A DNA stretch of 64,000 nucleotides from Paraspadella gotoi (taxonomy: Eukaryota > Chaetognatha): positions 5,941,992 through 6,005,991 of the forward strand of contig CM119267.1 of the NCBI GenBank assembly GCA_051294375.1. The letters are read 5' to 3'. The translations under genes were made by a program, and so were the position numbers. The notes below the pieces were generated by a model. The model saw only the letters and a program-made list of their open reading frames with translations. It ran no database searches and was not told the origin of the DNA. Below are positions 23,343-33,794 of the stretch, in pieces; position 1 is the first letter of the stretch; every line of letters starts with the position of its first letter.

Positions 23343-24899
23343 ATGGCGACAATTCGTGAGCGTCGCCGCCTATTTCAAGTCGAGAACTACAGACTTTATT
23401 CTCCCCCAATCTCCCCGACTATGGAGCGATCTAACGCCATGAATGATTTGATCGATTTGGCCGCGCGGGTCAGTCTGTCCGACTCTCCGGGAATTTCGTC
23501 GCAGCGAGGCGTGTCATCGCCAGCGACGCCTTTGTCTCCAACACCGGCTCTCGAATCACGGACACCGCGACGCCGACTCCTAATGGAATCGACGGAAACG
23601 ACACCGGTACTTTCTCCATCCACCTTACCAGCGGGTCCAAGCCAGTTCCCAGATTTTCATCGCGCCCTCGCCTCCAAGTTGCTCGGGTCAACGCCGCCAC
23701 TAAATCCGCTTCGAGAAGGGGAAGAGACGAAGGTTGCCATGGAAACTCGTTTTGTTTTTCCCCGATCGTCGTCGTTAAATGCGGACAAAAGTCAGACGGA
23801 GGGAGACCTGACGGTGCCCGTTAGTCCCATTTACGGGGACGTCACGTCAACAGTGTCGCACCAGAGACATCCAGCAACATCATTCACTCTTCTTAACTCC
23901 GCGTGCGAAGAATCTTTGACACTTGGTTGCCGAGACAGCGGACTCGGAAGTCCAAATGACAGCTCCATTTGCCGACGACGTAAGGAGCGTCAAAAAACAT
24001 CCTCAGAAACAATTTCGGCGCCCCTGATTTCCCAAAAAATCATCCGATGCGAAGAAAATTCCAACGACAGTTTGTTAGACATGGAGGACTTTGAAAAATC
24101 TCACCCCGCAGTCCCGGCCCCTTCGTCGATTGCGTCGCTGATACGCGCACCTTTGCTTTACGACGCTGAGGGAGCCCACCAGCGAAAAAGACCACAACAA
24201 AAACGATCTTTGGCTCCCGGCAAGGACACGGTTGGAAGCCCCAAGTTAAAGCGCCGAAAAAGCGGAGTCTTCGTCGTCTTTCCTTCGTCCGGCGAATCGG
24301 ATTGTGCCGAATCCAACGATCTCCAGTTACCCGACGGGTCAGGACTCGAATACGCGCTGCCCGTCGTTGCCGGGCGACACCCCGATCTCAAATCCATCTC
24401 CGGCCACACCCTCTCGGATCTTCTCGACGGATTCTACGACGACGACGTATCTTCATTTCGAGTTATCGACTCACGGTATCCTTACGAGCACGAGGGCGGA
24501 CACATCCGCGACGCCGCCAACGCCTACACAGAACGCGAAGTCGCCGCCATGCTGGAGGAGACCGGTGATGAAACGGACGGACGAAGAATACTGGTTTTTC
24601 ACTGTGAATTCTCGGCAGAACGCGGGCCGCGCTTGATGCGATTTCTACGTAAGGTCGACAGAGCCGCCAACGTTGACTCCTATCCGCGCCTCAAATATCC
24701 TGAGCTTTATTTACTCGAAGGAGGATACAAAGAGTTTTTCGAAGGATATCGCCGTCACTGTCGGCCTCAGAGTTACGTTCGGATGACGGATGAAAATCAC
24801 GCAGAGGAAATGCGATTCTTTCGACGAAAGTCCAAGTCGGAAAACGCAGTTTTGGGTTCGATCACGAATCGAACCGGGTCGAAGAGATTCAAGTTGTAA
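23343..24899 (+). CDS. CDC25: CDC25 dual-specificity phosphatase (M-phase inducer)
   Basis: Removes inhibitory phosphates from Thr14/Tyr15 of CDK1 and so triggers mitotic or meiotic entry. Single exon, 518 aa. The C-terminal rhodanese-like catalytic domain (about residues 350-500) has RVIDSRYPYEHEGGHI and the signature HCEFSAERGPRLMRF: Cys421 and Arg427 form the CX5R loop, and the ERGP is typical of CDC25. The tail YVRMTDENHAEEMRFFRR matches the end of animal CDC25s. The N-terminal 340 residues are Ser/Thr/Pro-rich with several SP/TP sites, as in the family's regulatory half. It is intronless while most neighbours are spliced. An inverted, frameshifted copy lies at 28665-30217. The start is the first ATG of the frame. 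Confidence 0.95.
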   Translation: MATIRERRRLFQVENYRLYSPPISPTMERSNAMNDLIDLAARVSLSDSPGISSQRGVSSPATPLSPTPALESRTPRRRLLMESTETTPVLSPSTLPAGPSQFPDFHRALASKLLGSTPPLNPLREGEETKVAMETRFVFPRSSSLNADKSQTEGDLTVPVSPIYGDVTSTVSHQRHPATSFTLLNSACEESLTLGCRDSGLGSPNDSSICRRRKERQKTSSETISAPLISQKIIRCEENSNDSLLDMEDFEKSHPAVPAPSSIASLIRAPLLYDAEGAHQRKRPQQKRSLAPGKDTVGSPKLKRRKSGVFVVFPSSGESDCAESNDLQLPDGSGLEYALPVVAGRHPDLKSISGHTLSDLLDGFYDDDVSSFRVIDSRYPYEHEGGHIRDAANAYTEREVAAMLEETGDETDGRRILVFHCEFSAERGPRLMRFLRKVDRAANVDSYPRLKYPELYLLEGGYKEFFEGYRRHCRPQSYVRMTDENHAEEMRFFRRKSKSENAVLGSITNRTGSKRFKL

Positions 24900-25026
24900 A
24901 ATCACTTTGTCGGAAAGGTTTTATAAACTTAATTTTAAATATTTGACTTAAGCATCTTTAACATGCTTCAAAAGTTATCCTTTCTAATCCCTGATTTGTA
25001 CCGGAGATTGTATATTTCAAATGACA

Positions 25027-25032
25027 AATAAA
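25027..25032 (+). terminator. Poly(A) signal AATAAA of CDC25
   Basis: AATAAA 128 bases after the CDC25 stop. The convergent lectin gene ends at 25200, so the two 3' ends are about 170 bp apart. Confidence 0.45.
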
Positions 25033-25199
25033 ATCTTTATTTTAAAAATCGGTAATGTCAAAAATAAATCACAACTCATTCATTAATCACAGATTAGATT
25101 CAAACCATTTTTTATCACAAGTTAGATTTAAATCATTTTTAATCACCGGACAAATTCCAAGTAAAAACGAACTGTAAAATATAAGTAATAAAAACAAAA

Positions 25200-26158
25200 C
25201 TAAGTCCTCGTCGTAGGCACTGGTGCCCTGCGAGCATTCTGAGCCCTCCGCGGCGGCTTCACAGTGCTCAGAAATTTTCCGCCATTGTAGATCCAGTCGC
25301 ACCTGTCATCCACCATTGTTCGCCAGACAACTCTCATGTGAGTGATTCCTCCTTGATCAAACGTATGGGTCACGCTCCCACGAAATCCGACAAGGAAACG
25401 GGAGAAACATTGCTTTTCGTTAGTATACCTGAAAAGACGAAGAGTAGAGGGTCAAAGAGGTAAGACCGACAACTACAAGCTATTATAAAATAAGTTAAAT
25501 TCTGCTAACTTATACGTAATCTCACCAGGTGGCAATCGTGGCATCTTATATATTGTTGAGCTTATTGTTAGTATAGCATTCTCGCATTATTCATAATATT
25601 TAGCTACAGTAAATGCAAACAGACCCGTGAGGCAAGGAGGGCTTTTCCGAGCCACCATCTCCTCCAAAGGGCCCAAAGACTCTTCCATTTCTTTCGTTGG
25701 TCCCGAAGAATCTCTTCGTCGTGAAGCCGATTCTGTCCACCATCCAACCGGCAGATAACATCACCTCGACGATATGTTCCCCGGGTTCGAGGTCTACTTC
25801 TTTACTGTCATAGATGTCGCCCTGGCCTCCGTTCCTTTCTTGACGACCGGATGAGAAAGTAACGCCTTCAAGTTAAAGCAGGGTCAAAAATATAAATCGC
25901 ATAGTAATTGGAGCAATTGGGATAACTTTATTAAACCTAATGATCTAATGACTTCTCTTCCGTCCCAAAGTCGCGTCTCAATTTGCAATTTGGTGATATA
26001 TTCGTGCTCGTTTGCGACCTTAAAGAAAGGGGAAAAAATAAAGTATTAAATAATGATTTTTTTTTTAAATTCCAACAATATTACCATCAAAAAAGACGAA
26101 GACGAACGACCAGCTTCATTGTTACTTGCGACTGGGAGACTTTCCAAATCGGAGCCAT
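25200..26158 (-). CDS. Jacalin-like lectin domain protein
   Basis: Four exons on the minus strand (26126-26158, 25936-26017, 25625-25865, 25200-25428) join in frame to 194 aa. The order of motifs is that of a jacalin beta-prism: EYITKLQIET, GVTFSSGRQERNGGQGD, EHIVEVMLSAGWMVDRIGF, RVFGPFGGDGG, then FLVGFRGSVTHTFDQGGI. Compare the family pattern GG-x-GG / E-Y-I-x-x-v / YGPFGG-x-GG / GFHGRSG-x-x-D-x-IG. Such domains bind mannose- or galactose-type glycans; specificity cannot be read here. No signal peptide is visible with this start (MAPIWKVSQSQ), so an upstream exon may be missing. A short basic tail follows. It is convergent with CDC25. An inverted copy with one base deleted lies at 27407-28365. 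Confidence 0.68.
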
Positions 26159-26367
26159 AACTTTTCTTTCTTAAGGTTAACATAAAGGGAAAAACGTCCA
26201 AGCCATTTTCTAATAAAAAAATCTTGAAAGTACAGAGATCTCGCCAGACGTTACTATCAAAGCAAATTAATGAAAAAATAAATCAATAACAAATTATTAA
26301 TATGATAGTAATTGATTATTAATGCAATAATAATAAATTATTGATATTATTGATATGATGTTGTTGC

Positions 26368-26628
26368 TGTTGTGTTCGGAAGTCGGGCTCACCAATGAGA
26401 GACAGTAATTATTGATAAGTGTTAATGACAGAACCGTTCAATATAAGCAGTCCCTGAGCTTCGGATCAGGCTGTAACACGATGTTACAGGCGGGTTAAGC
26501 GCCCCGTCCCTCTTAACTGCCAGACGACCACCGGGCGAGAACCCCGGACCTTTGGGTTGGGAGGCGAATGACTTGCCTCCGGCACCAATGGCCGCTGATG
26601 AACGGTTGGTGGATTTTAGTCCACCATA
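26368..26628 (-). repeat. SINE-like repeat, copy 1 (inner end of left arm)
   Basis: Read on the minus strand it begins TATGGTGGACTAAAATCCAC (a hairpin of TGGTGGA with TCCACCA). It passes through a perfect hairpin GGAGGC...GCCTCC in the copy-2 version and a T-arm-like hairpin CCGGG-GTTCTCG-CCCGG, and ends with TGGTGAGCCCGACTTCCGAA. The 5-bp stem with 7-nt loop and the GTTC core suggest a tRNA-derived head. Two other copies are at 26944-27202 and 31455-31684. Confidence 0.6.
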
Positions 26629-26943
26629 ATATGATGATAACGAATTATTAATGCGATGATAACGAATCATTAAAACGATGATACTAAATTATTTATTTAT
26701 TTACACATCCTAATACTGCAATATGCAATATCTTTTAAAATCACACGTTTCATATCGATTTAGTTATTTTTTGTTTGAATTTCCTTCTCGCCTCTTAATA
26801 CTGTATAAGGAAGGAACTTTTGATACAACCAAGAATGAGATTGAGTTCATCAATCTCATTTGCATATTGTCGTATTGACATTGACTTGACATAAATTCTG
26901 TTCTTGTATCATTTCATGTTCTCATTTCACGAATTCACTTTTG
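26629..26943. other. Spacer at the centre of the palindrome
   Basis: 315 bp, AT-rich, without coding capacity. Its first 180 bases or so (to about 26811) recur right after the N gap at 30769-30985, with small differences. After that the two diverge. It contains the motif GCGATGATAACGAATTATT that also occurs near 30780 and in variant form near 39400. Confidence 0.8.
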
Positions 26944-27202
26944 TATGGTGGACTAAAATCCACCAACCGTTCATCAGCGGCCATTGGTGGGAGGCAAGTC
27001 ATTCGCCTCCCAACCCAAAGGTCCGGGGTTCTCGCCCGGTGGTCGTCTGGCAGTTAAGAGGGACGGGGCGCTTAACCCGCCTGTAACATCGTGTTACAGC
27101 CTGATCCGAAGCTCAGGGACTGCTTATATTGAACGGTTCTGTCATTAACACTTATCAATAATTACTGTCTCTCATTGGTGAGCCCGACTTCCGAACACAA
27201 CA
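26944..27202 (+). repeat. SINE-like repeat, copy 2 (inner end of right arm)
   Basis: Mirror image of copy 1. It lacks the four-base CCGG present in copies 1 and 3 next to the GGAGGC hairpin, so the arms differ here by more than homopolymer length. The element ends with TGGTGAGCCCGACTTCCGAA. Confidence 0.6.
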
Positions 27203-27406
27203 CATCAATATCAATAATATCAATAATTTATTATTATTGCATTAATAATCAATTACTATCATATTAATAATTTGTTATTGATTTATTTTTTCATTAATTT
27301 GCTTTGATAGTAACGTCTGGCGAGATCTCTGTACTTTCAAGATTTTTTTTATTAGAAAATGGCTTGGACGTTTTTCCCTTTATGTTAACCTTAAGAAAGA
27401 AAAGTT

Positions 27407-28365
27407 ATGGCTCCGATTTGGAAAGTCTCCCAGTCGCAAGTAACAATGAAGCTGGTCGTTCGTCTTCGTCTTTTTTGATGGTAATATTGTTGGAATTTAA
27501 AAAAAAAAATCATTATTTAATACTTTATTTTTTCCCCTTTCTTTAAGGTCGCAAACGAGCACGAATATATCACCAAATTGCAAATTGAGACGCGACTTTG
27601 GGACGGAAGAGAAGTCATTAGATCATTAGGTTTAATAAAGTTATCCCAATTGCTCCAATTACTATGCGATTTATATTTTTGACCCTGCTTTAACTTGAAG
27701 GCGTTACTTTCTCATCCGGTCGTCAAGAAAGGAACGGAGGCCAGGCGACATCTATGACAGTAAAGAAGTAGACCTCGAACCCGGGGAACATATCGTCGAG
27801 GTGATGTTATCTGCCGGTTGGATGGTGGACAGAATCGGCTTCACGACGAAGAGATTCTTCGGGACCAACGAAAGAAATGGAAGAGTCTTTGGGCCCTTTG
27901 GAGGAGATGGTGGCTCGGAAAAGCCCTCCTTGCCTCACGGGTCTGTTTGCATTTACTGTAGCTAAATATTATGAATAATGCGAGAATGCTATACTAACAA
28001 TAAGCTCAACAATATATAAGATGCCACGATTGCCACCTGGTGAGATTACGTATAAGTTAGCAGAATTTAACTTATTTTATAATAGCTTGTAGTTGTCGGT
28101 CTTACCTCTTTGACCCTCTACTCTTCGTCTTTTCAGGTATACTAACGAAAAGCAATGTTTCTCCCGTTTCCTTGTCGGATTTCGTGGGAGCGTGACCCAT
28201 ACGTTTGATCAAGGAGGAATCACTCACATGAGAGTTGTCTGGCGAACAATGGTGGATGACAGGTGCGACTGGATCTACAATGGCGGAAAATTTCTGAGCA
28301 CTGTGAAGCCGCCGCGGAGGGCTCAGAATGCTCGCAGGGCACCAGTGCCTACGACGAGGACTTAG
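27407..28365 (+). pseudogene. Second (inverted) copy of the jacalin-like gene, frameshifted
   Basis: Same four-exon layout as 25200-26158: exons 27407-27439, 27548-27629, 27701-27940 and 28137-28365. The third exon is one base shorter (240 against 241), because GGG in CCAGGGCGAC has become GG near 27743. This breaks the frame before the conserved DRIGF and GPFGG motifs. It may be a sequencing error in an artefactual arm rather than a true pseudogene. Confidence 0.65.
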
Positions 28366-28664
28366 TTTTGTTTTTATTACTTATATTTTACAGTTCGTTT
28401 TTACTTGGAATTTGTCCGGTGATTAAAAATGATTTAAATCTAACTTGTGATAAAAAATGGTTTGAATCTAATCTGTGATTAATGAATGAGTTGTGATTTA
28501 TTTTTGACATTACCGATTTTAAAATAAAGATTTTATTTGTCATTTGAAATATACAATCTCCGGTACAAATCAGGGATTAGAAAGGATAACTTTTGAAGCA
28601 TGTTAAAGATGCTTAAGTCAAATATTTAAAATTAAGTTTATAAAACCTTTCCGACAAAGTGATT

Positions 28665-30217
28665 TTACAACTTGAATCTCTTCGACCCGGTTCGATTCGT
28701 GATCGAACCCAAAACTGCGTTTTCCGACTTGGACTTTCGTCGAAAGAATCGCATTTCCTCTGCGTGATTTTCATCCGTCATCCGAACGTAACTCTGAGGC
28801 CGACAGTGACGGCGATATCCTTCGAAAAACTCTTTGTATCCTCCTTCGAGTAAATAAAGCTCAGGATATTTGAGGCGCGGATAGGAGTCAACGTTGGCGG
28901 CTCTGTCGACCTTACGTAGAAATCGCATCAAGCGCGGCCCGCGTTCTGCCGAGAATTCACAGTGAAAAACCAGTATTCTTCGTCCGTCCGTTTCATCACC
29001 GGTCTCCTCCAGCATGGCGGCGACTTCGCGTTCTGTGTAGGCGTTGGCGGCGTCGCGGATGTGTCCGCCCTCGTGCTCGTAAGGATACCGTGAGTCGATA
29101 ACTCGAAATGAAGATACGTCGTCGTCGTAGAATCCGTCGAGAAGATCCGAGAGGGTGTGGCCGGAGATGGATTTGAGATCGGGGTGTCGCCCGGCAACGA
29201 CGGGCAGCGCGTATTCGAGTCCTGACCCGTCGGGTAACTGGAGATCGTTGGATTCGGCACAATCCGATTCGCCGGACGAAGAAAGACGACGAAGACTCCG
29301 CTTTTTCGGCGCTTTAACTTGGGCTTCCAACCGTGTCCTTGCCGGGAGCCAAAGATCGTTTTTGTTGTGGTCTTTTTCGCTGGTGGGCTCCCTCAGCGTC
29401 GTAAAGCAAAGGTGCGCGTATCAGCGACGCAATCGACGAAGGGGCCGGACTGCGGGGTGAGATTTTTCAAAGTCCTCCATGTCTAACAAACTGTCGTTGG
29501 AATTTTCTTCGCATCGGATGATTTTTTGGGAAATCAGGGGCGCCGAAATTGTTTCTGAGGATGTTTTTTGACGCTCCTTACGTCGTCGGCAAATGGAGCT
29601 GTCATTTGGACTTCCGAGTCCGCTGTCTCGGCAACCAAGTGTCAAAGATTCTTCGCACGCGGAGTTAAGAAGAGTGAATGATGTTGCTGGATGTCTCTGG
29701 CTGCGACACTGTTGACGTGACGTCCCGTAAATGGGACTAACGGGCACCGTCAGGTCTCCCTCCGTCTGACTTTTGTCCGCATTTAACGACGACGATCGGG
29801 GAAAAACAAAACGAGTTTCCATGGCAACCTTCGTCTCTTCCCTTCTCGAAGCGGATTTAGTGGCGGCGTTGACCCGAGCAACTTGGAGGCGAGGGCGCGA
29901 TGAAAATCTGGGAACTGGCTTGGACCCGCTGGTAAGGTGGATGGAGAAAGTACCGGTGTCGTTTCCGTCGATTCCATTAGGAGTCGGCGTCGCGGTGTCC
30001 GTGATTCGAGAGCCGGTGTTGGAGACAAAGGCGTCGCTGGCGATGACACGCCTCGCTGCGACGAAATTCCCGGAGAGTCGGACAGACTGACCCGCGCGGC
30101 CAAATCGATCAAATCATTCATGGCGTTAGATCGCTCCATAGTCGGGGAGATTGGGGGAGAATAAAGTCTGTAGTTCTCGACTTGAAATAGGCGGCGACGC
30201 TCACGAATTGTCGCCAT
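28665..30217 (-). pseudogene. CDC25: Second (inverted) copy of CDC25, broken by homopolymer frameshifts
   Basis: Reverse-strand copy of 23343-24899 with at least five lost bases and one gained. Losses fall in runs of G or C: GAAGGGG near 29839, TACGGGG near 29727, CCCGG near 29447, GCCCC near 29325 and TTTCC near 29283; a G is gained near 29700. The frame is therefore split into three blocks (28665-29330, 29421-29822, 29783-30217). The catalytic block, including HCEFSAERGP, is intact in its own frame. Either a decayed duplicate or, more likely, an unpolished mirror of the intact gene. Confidence 0.8.
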
Positions 30218-30743
30218 AGATAACGATGATTTGGTGTAAGATTTTTTGGGAGGAAATGAAATAAAACGTGTGGAGTTCTAGGATTCCTTAGTACTTTTTT
30301 CCCAGATTGGAAAGTTTCTTCCGAATTGGTTGCCGTGGACGATTTTTGCGAATTTGAATGCCGCAAAGAAATTAGGATTAAAATTGGTCACTGAATGACC
30401 TAAAAAGTTTTTATGGCCAAAACTACTTTCCTTTATTTTAAGTCTTACCTTCTTCTCTTCCTTTCATGATTGCTCTTGCCTGTTCGCTCTGATATTTTTG
30501 TGACCTAATAAAGTTGTGATCCGATAACTAGTTTCCGTGACTCAATAGAAAGAAATTGACTTTGATTTTCCCATCAAATGAAGAATGATAGTTATTTTGA
30601 AAAACATGAACAATATTCGGCCGGTTACGATTTATTTACTTTAAACAATAATATAAGTAATGAGTAATAAAATTACGATTTATCGCTACGAATCTTGGTA
30701 GTGTCGCGTCTAACAAACTATACAAATTTTCTTTTGCTGTAGC

Positions 30744-30768
30744 NNNNNNNNNNNNNNNNNNNNNNNNN
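30744..30768. other. Assembly gap (25 N)
   Basis: A run of 25 N directly at the outer end of the right palindrome arm. The number is probably a placeholder. Confidence 1.
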
Positions 30769-32000
30769 AATATGATGATAACGAATTATTAATGCGATGA
30801 TAACGAATTATTAATTGCGATAACCAATTATTGAAGCGATGATAGCAAATCATTAAAACGATGATACTAAATTATTGATTTATTTACACATCCTAATACT
30901 GCAATATGCAATATCTTTTGAAATCACACGTTTCATATCGATTTAGTTATTTTTTTGTTTGAATTTCCTTCTCGCCTCTTAATACTGCAATATACAAATT
31001 AGAATATAATATATTAAACAAAAAATACCTGAATCGATATGAATTATGTGATTTTAATAGATCTTGATGATTAGAAGCTATCTCTAAATTTTTAGCTTTT
31101 TACAAATTTACACTTTTATAATTTCCAATTGTAAAAAAAGCGTGATAACGACGTCACAAAGAAGCAATGGCAAACGAATAACTCGGCCAAGACGGGTCTA
31201 AGCCCGTCTGGCGAGATAAAAATTCACTGTAAAGAGATTTAAAATTGATGTTTTAGTTATATACACAGATTTCAAATGTGAGTGAAATGAAAAGATAAAT
31301 ACTGTGGCCGAATTATTAATCATAGCGACTACAAATTTTTGCACCCTGTTAAAAATATTGCTGACGTTTCTTAGTTATGTGCTTATTAATACCATGGTCG
31401 AATTACAAAAAAAAAATTTTTGCAGTTGAATAGCACCTTACTGTTATAAGGTATTATGGTGGACTAAAATCCACCAACCGTTCATCAGCGGCCATTGGTG
31501 CCGGAAGCAAGTCATTCGCCTCCCAACCCAAAAGGTCCGGGGTTCTAGCTCGGTGGTCGCCTAGCAGTTAAGAGGGACGGGGCGCTTAACCAGCTTGTAA
31601 CACGGTGTTACAGCCTGATCCGAAGCTCAGGGACTGCTTATATTGAATGGTTCTATCACTAACACAACAATTATTACTGTCTCTTCAATATATTTTTATG
31701 AAAAAAAATAAAATATTAAAAAATTTAGAATTATCTTACAAATATAGACATTAAAGTGTGGCTGATCAATCAGGGGAAAAAATCTGCAAAAAAAGCTGCT
31801 GGAAAGCAAGCGCACCACTTGTTATGATGTAGAGTATTCTCAATTTGTACAAGAACATAAACGTCAGGGAATTTTCTAACTAATGAAATGATCAAATATC
31901 AATCATATTGGGTCAATAAAGAGTGATAACAAATCTTTTCATTTCACTCCTATTTGAAAACCGTGTATATTGTATAATATATATTTTATATATATTCATA
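30769..32000. repeat. Repeat-rich intergenic DNA
   Basis: 30769-30985 repeats the palindrome spacer. 31055-31160 is a weak relative of the 19480/39155 repeat family. 31124-31222 ends with GACGGG-TCTAAG-CCCGTC and TGGCGAGATAAAAATTC, shared with 39641-39741. 31455-31684 is a third, diverged copy of the SINE-like repeat without the TGGTGAGCCC tail. 31965-32012 is an AT palindrome. No gene was seen. Confidence 0.6.
31455..31684 (+). repeat. SINE-like repeat, copy 3
   Basis: Diverged relative of 26944-27202 over about 230 bp. It begins TATGGTGGACTAAAATCCAC and keeps GTTACAGCCTGATCCGAAGC, but ends at TTACTGTCTCT before the shared tail. It shows that the element is an interspersed family and not just part of the palindrome. 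Confidence 0.65.
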
Positions 32001-32056
32001 TTATATATACAAAGACATAAGTATATTTGTAAATATTTGTAAATAATTTTTACCCG

Positions 32057-32267
32057 ATTTATCTTCTTTGAGACTAAGAACACGAATGCATCTGAAGCAA
32101 AGCACTCCTATTTCACCCTTGGACCCCAAAAGATCAAATAGTATGCCGTCTTCTTCAGTGCCCCGAAATAGTTCACATTCATTACACTTTAGGATTTCTA
32201 TTGATGAGTTTATGACAGACAGTTTAGGGTATTTCAATATTCTTGAAAGATTTGGTCGAACGCCTTA
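32057..32267 (-). CDS. Possible extra exon with a CxxC pair, downstream of the BTB-BACK gene
   Basis: Open frame of about 70 codons flanked by TTTAAG on its acceptor side and GG|GTAAAA on its donor side. It contains two cysteine pairs (KCNEC and CFRC, about 30 residues apart) that could bind one zinc ion. It would join in frame to the BTB-BACK gene if a donor at AAAAG|GTACTG (about 32478) were used instead of reading to the stop. No continuation exon was found downstream on the minus strand. An exon of an alternative BTB isoform, or chance. Confidence 0.3.
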
Positions 32268-32446
32268 AATAAAATAAATAAAAATTAATTTTAACCCCTG
32301 GATTTTTATTAAAATTGCAGATTTGGAGAATTGTTAAGTTACGAAATTATTAAAATTTATAAATAAAGTTTGCAAATTACTTTATTATGAAAAACATACA
32401 TGTTATGTCTTTAAATTAGTTTATATTTTGTTCATTCAAAAGGATA

Positions 32447-33316
32447 CTAAGATTCTTTCCCTTTCCGTTCAGTACCTTTTCGCAATGACGACAAAAAGTG
32501 GATGGCGTTTTCCAGTAAATTCTCGCAGATTTCCCTAAACTTTCGATTCGAATTCATGGCCAATTCGAGCTTGAACTCCGAGCTGCAGGTGAGAACCGAC
32601 CACTTGACGCAATTTCGCAGGAGCCGCTTGAGATCCGGGCCGCGTTTGGCGGAGTCGACCTCGTGGTAGTCGGCGATAAGGTCGAGCACGACTCTCTCGC
32701 GTTCGATCGGCGACGCCAACAGAAATGATCCCTTCGACCTCAGAATCAAATCGTCCGTTTCTAGAAGCGACATGAAACAAGGAGGCGAAAGACTCAGTAG
32801 ACGTTTCCTCAAATTCTCGTCATCGAGAATGGCGCCGAGATTCTCGATCGCAAATGGCGTAGTTTTTTCCTTGAGCTCAAACAAGCCGAGGTTATCGGCC
32901 AACTCCAAAAGGTCGAGCACGTTAGTTTCGTCCATATATTCAATCATATAATCCACCGATTTTTTAACGAGGCCACCGCAACCGAAAAAATTGGCCGCAA
33001 CAAGAACATCTTGAACGTTTTCAGTGGACAGACTTATCCTGCCTGTGTAGGCGAAGGAAAGAAGCAATTTGAAAGTATTTATGTCCACGTTTTGAAGAGG
33101 AATTTCGGTAGAGTCTTCCATATTGAATAAGCCTCTGAAGGAGGGGATAGGGAAAATGTATTAATAGTGATACTTTATTAGGCAAGGATCTTGTCTCGAT
33201 CACCTGAAATAATCGCTGAACGACGAAAGAATGATCCGGTGAGAGCGAATCTTTTCTCCATCAATTATGAGGGACACATCAGAATAAATTTCGGGCGTTT
33301 TTTCGAAACTCTTCAT
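32447..33316 (-). CDS. BTB-BACK protein without Kelch repeats
   Basis: KLHL-type CUL3 adaptor fragment. Exons 33204-33316 and 32447-33134 join in frame to 266 aa. BTB/POZ (about 1-110): YSDVSLIIDGEKIRSHRIIL, SSFSDYFRGLFNM, FKLLLSFAYTGRI, VLVAANFFGC. BACK (about 120-235): NVLDLLELADNLGLFELKEK, ERVVLDLIADYHEVD, LLRNCVKW. The BTB fold would dimerise and bind CUL3. The Kelch propeller or other substrate domain expected after BACK is missing; the frame stops after a Lys-rich tail. It may be a short BTB-BACK protein, or a downstream exon (32057-32267) may extend it. Confidence 0.82.
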
Positions 33317-33794
33317 ATTTTGTAACCATAAAATTGTTTTAAAAAAATATACAATCAAAATTTTTAACTTTTAAATGGACTAATTTTTAATCTCATCTCA
33401 CCTTGGCAAGGTTATCCATAAAAAACTTTGGATAATTCTCGTCGCATATTTCACGACTGGATAACTGACGAGAAAAACTTCGTTGACCTTCCATTTGACA
33501 GTTTTTTTTTTAACGGATAGAAGACTAAAAATATTCTCTAAGTTATAAAGTATAACATTTATTAGGAGAATTAGCTGGATACAAGACTAAAAGTGGAATG
33601 CAATGCTACAAGTGTAGTGTAGGTGACAATTATTATTTCTATCAGAAAAGATAGGTTATTATTCCAGTTCGTCAGTACCTATATGATAAATCTTCAACTT
33701 ATTTTGTTAACAAAAATTAACAATTCCGAATCCATATCCAAATGTGGTCGAATACGATGGGCTCCATGCTCCAACTGCCAATTACAGATTTTCG

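Larger units (their letters stand above)
22813..26628 (+). repeat. Left arm of a 3.8 kb inverted repeat (palindrome)
   Basis: Almost the whole sequence reappears in reverse complement at 26944-30743. Paired positions add up to about 53556-53572 along the full length. The arm starts inside the last TMEM86-like exon, spans CDC25 and the jacalin-like gene, and ends at the outer edge of a SINE-like repeat. Differences between arms are mostly one-base changes in homopolymers, plus a few larger ones near the centre. A 315 bp spacer (26629-26943) separates the arms. Confidence 0.95.
26944..30743 (-). repeat. Right arm of the 3.8 kb inverted repeat
   Basis: Reverse complement of 22813-26628. It ends exactly at the N gap (30744), inside sequence homologous to the last TMEM86-like exon. 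Relative to the left arm it carries at least five one-base deletions within homopolymer runs in CDC25 and one in the lectin gene. This pattern is typical of uncorrected long-read sequence. Confidence 0.95.

Noticed and set aside
26585-26628. CTGATGA next to a hairpin in the SINE-like repeat, as a second hammerhead
   Set aside because: No GAAA follows stem II, so the catalytic core is incomplete.
26422-27086. Open frames within the SINE-like repeats
   Set aside because: They are mirror images on opposite strands of a structured repeat and are not conserved in copy 3.
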